Assembly: GCF_030253575.1 (NCBI RefSeq) | Contig: NC_080568.1 | Location: forward strand, 9,079,501-9,143,500 | Direction: 5' to 3' | DNA: 64,000 bases | Source of the DNA: Rhododendron vialii | Taxonomy: Eukaryota > Streptophyta > Magnoliopsida > Ericales > Ericaceae | In this document: piece by piece, positions 63,818-64,000 of the stretch | How positions within the stretch are numbered: position 1 is the first letter of the stretch | Layout of the letters: every line of letters starts with the position of its first letter | Position numbers and translations under genes: made by a program | The notes under the pieces: model-generated | Told to the model about the DNA's origin: nothing | What the model saw: the letters and a program-made list of their open reading frames with translations, nothing else | Database searches by the model: none

Positions 63818-64000
63818 AGAAGAACTTTAAATTATTCATTCTTTCCACAAAATAATCCCTTTTTTAAAAAAATTGAAAGAAATCATTAATATTTTAGTAA
63901 ATTGTGAGAAAAAGTTCGAGTTATTTGATAAAATATGTTATCCTTATATCCTAATTTTGAATACCAGTCAATTTTTTTGGGAGTAGATAGTATTTACTAT

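Larger units (their letters stand above)
53745..64000 (+). repeat. Segmental duplication S, copy 2, expanded by insertions
   Basis: Carries the same ordered blocks as 38232-40800 and 41505-41610. Relative to copy 1 it has gained a Stowaway MITE (54312-54561), block D copy 2 with neighbours (about 56470-58150), a LINE-derived element (58293-59383), a TGG-core Harbinger (59621-60423), hairpin MITE copy C (60440-60800) and a 2.8-kb solo LTR (61031-63817). The duplication runs off the right end of the window. Confidence 0.85.

Noticed and set aside
1..64000. CRISPR arrays, bacterial operons, riboswitches or organellar genes
   Set aside because: The direct repeats present are microsatellites or transposon parts, genes have spliceosomal introns, and no rRNA, tRNA or plastid/mitochondrial gene was recognised.

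Overview
This is nuclear DNA of a flowering plant, almost certainly a eudicot. The evidence is spliced genes with short exons and GT-AG introns, plant-specific gene families (F-box/LRR/FBD proteins, a plant-type phosphatidylinositol synthase), long AT-rich non-coding stretches, CT/TA/GT microsatellites, and a dense mix of plant transposon types (Harbinger, hAT, Mutator, Stowaway, LINE, SINE, solo LTRs). I cannot name the species. Most open frames of 60-150 codons here are chance frames or pieces of decayed transposons.

Layout. 1-2.0 kb: unidentified DNA, then a truncated F-box/FBD gene fragment (minus). 2.6-6 kb: a string of inverted-repeat elements, one a large foldback split by a second element. 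6.2-8.6 kb: a decayed LINE split by a Harbinger-type element with a TGG-repeat core. 8.8-10.2 kb: a second F-box/FBD gene (minus), broken. 12-14 kb: MITEs and a 28-G run. 14.4-15.9 kb: a third F-box/FBD gene (minus), apparently intact (3 exons, 441 codons). 18.0-24.0 kb: a complete 10-exon phosphatidylinositol synthase gene (minus, 225 aa), the best-supported gene, with several transposons confined to its introns. 25.0-25.8 kb: a solo LTR with perfect target duplication. 27-28.9 kb: nested Harbinger MITEs and a SINE. 29.8-33.0 kb: an internally deleted hAT transposon carrying a RICESLEEPER-like transposase. 33.5-36.3 kb: more MITEs. 37.7-41.6 kb and 53.6-64 kb: two copies of a segmental duplication whose differences are mostly transposon insertions. 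41.8-42.9 kb: a Mutator-like element. 43.3-43.9 kb: LINE reverse-transcriptase remnant. 44.4-46.3 and 56.6-57.7 kb: a second duplicated block. 48.8-51.8 kb: a decayed two-gene PIF/Harbinger transposon. 61.0-63.8 kb: a 2.8-kb solo LTR.

The two functional genes are unrelated. The F-box protein would act as the substrate receptor of an SCF ubiquitin ligase; phosphatidylinositol synthase makes a membrane phospholipid. The rest is a layered transposon record. Because related repeats occur several times, the window contains its own empty-site controls: insertions at 29.8, 44.9, 54.3, 58.3, 59.6 and 61.0 kb can each be compared with an uninterrupted paralogous sequence in the same window. I found no evidence for a novel defence, biosynthetic or regulatory gene cluster. 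The least explained items are a five-copy dispersed repeat family carrying a spliced-looking unknown ORF, a TGG-core Harbinger family and a three-copy family of near-perfect hairpins.
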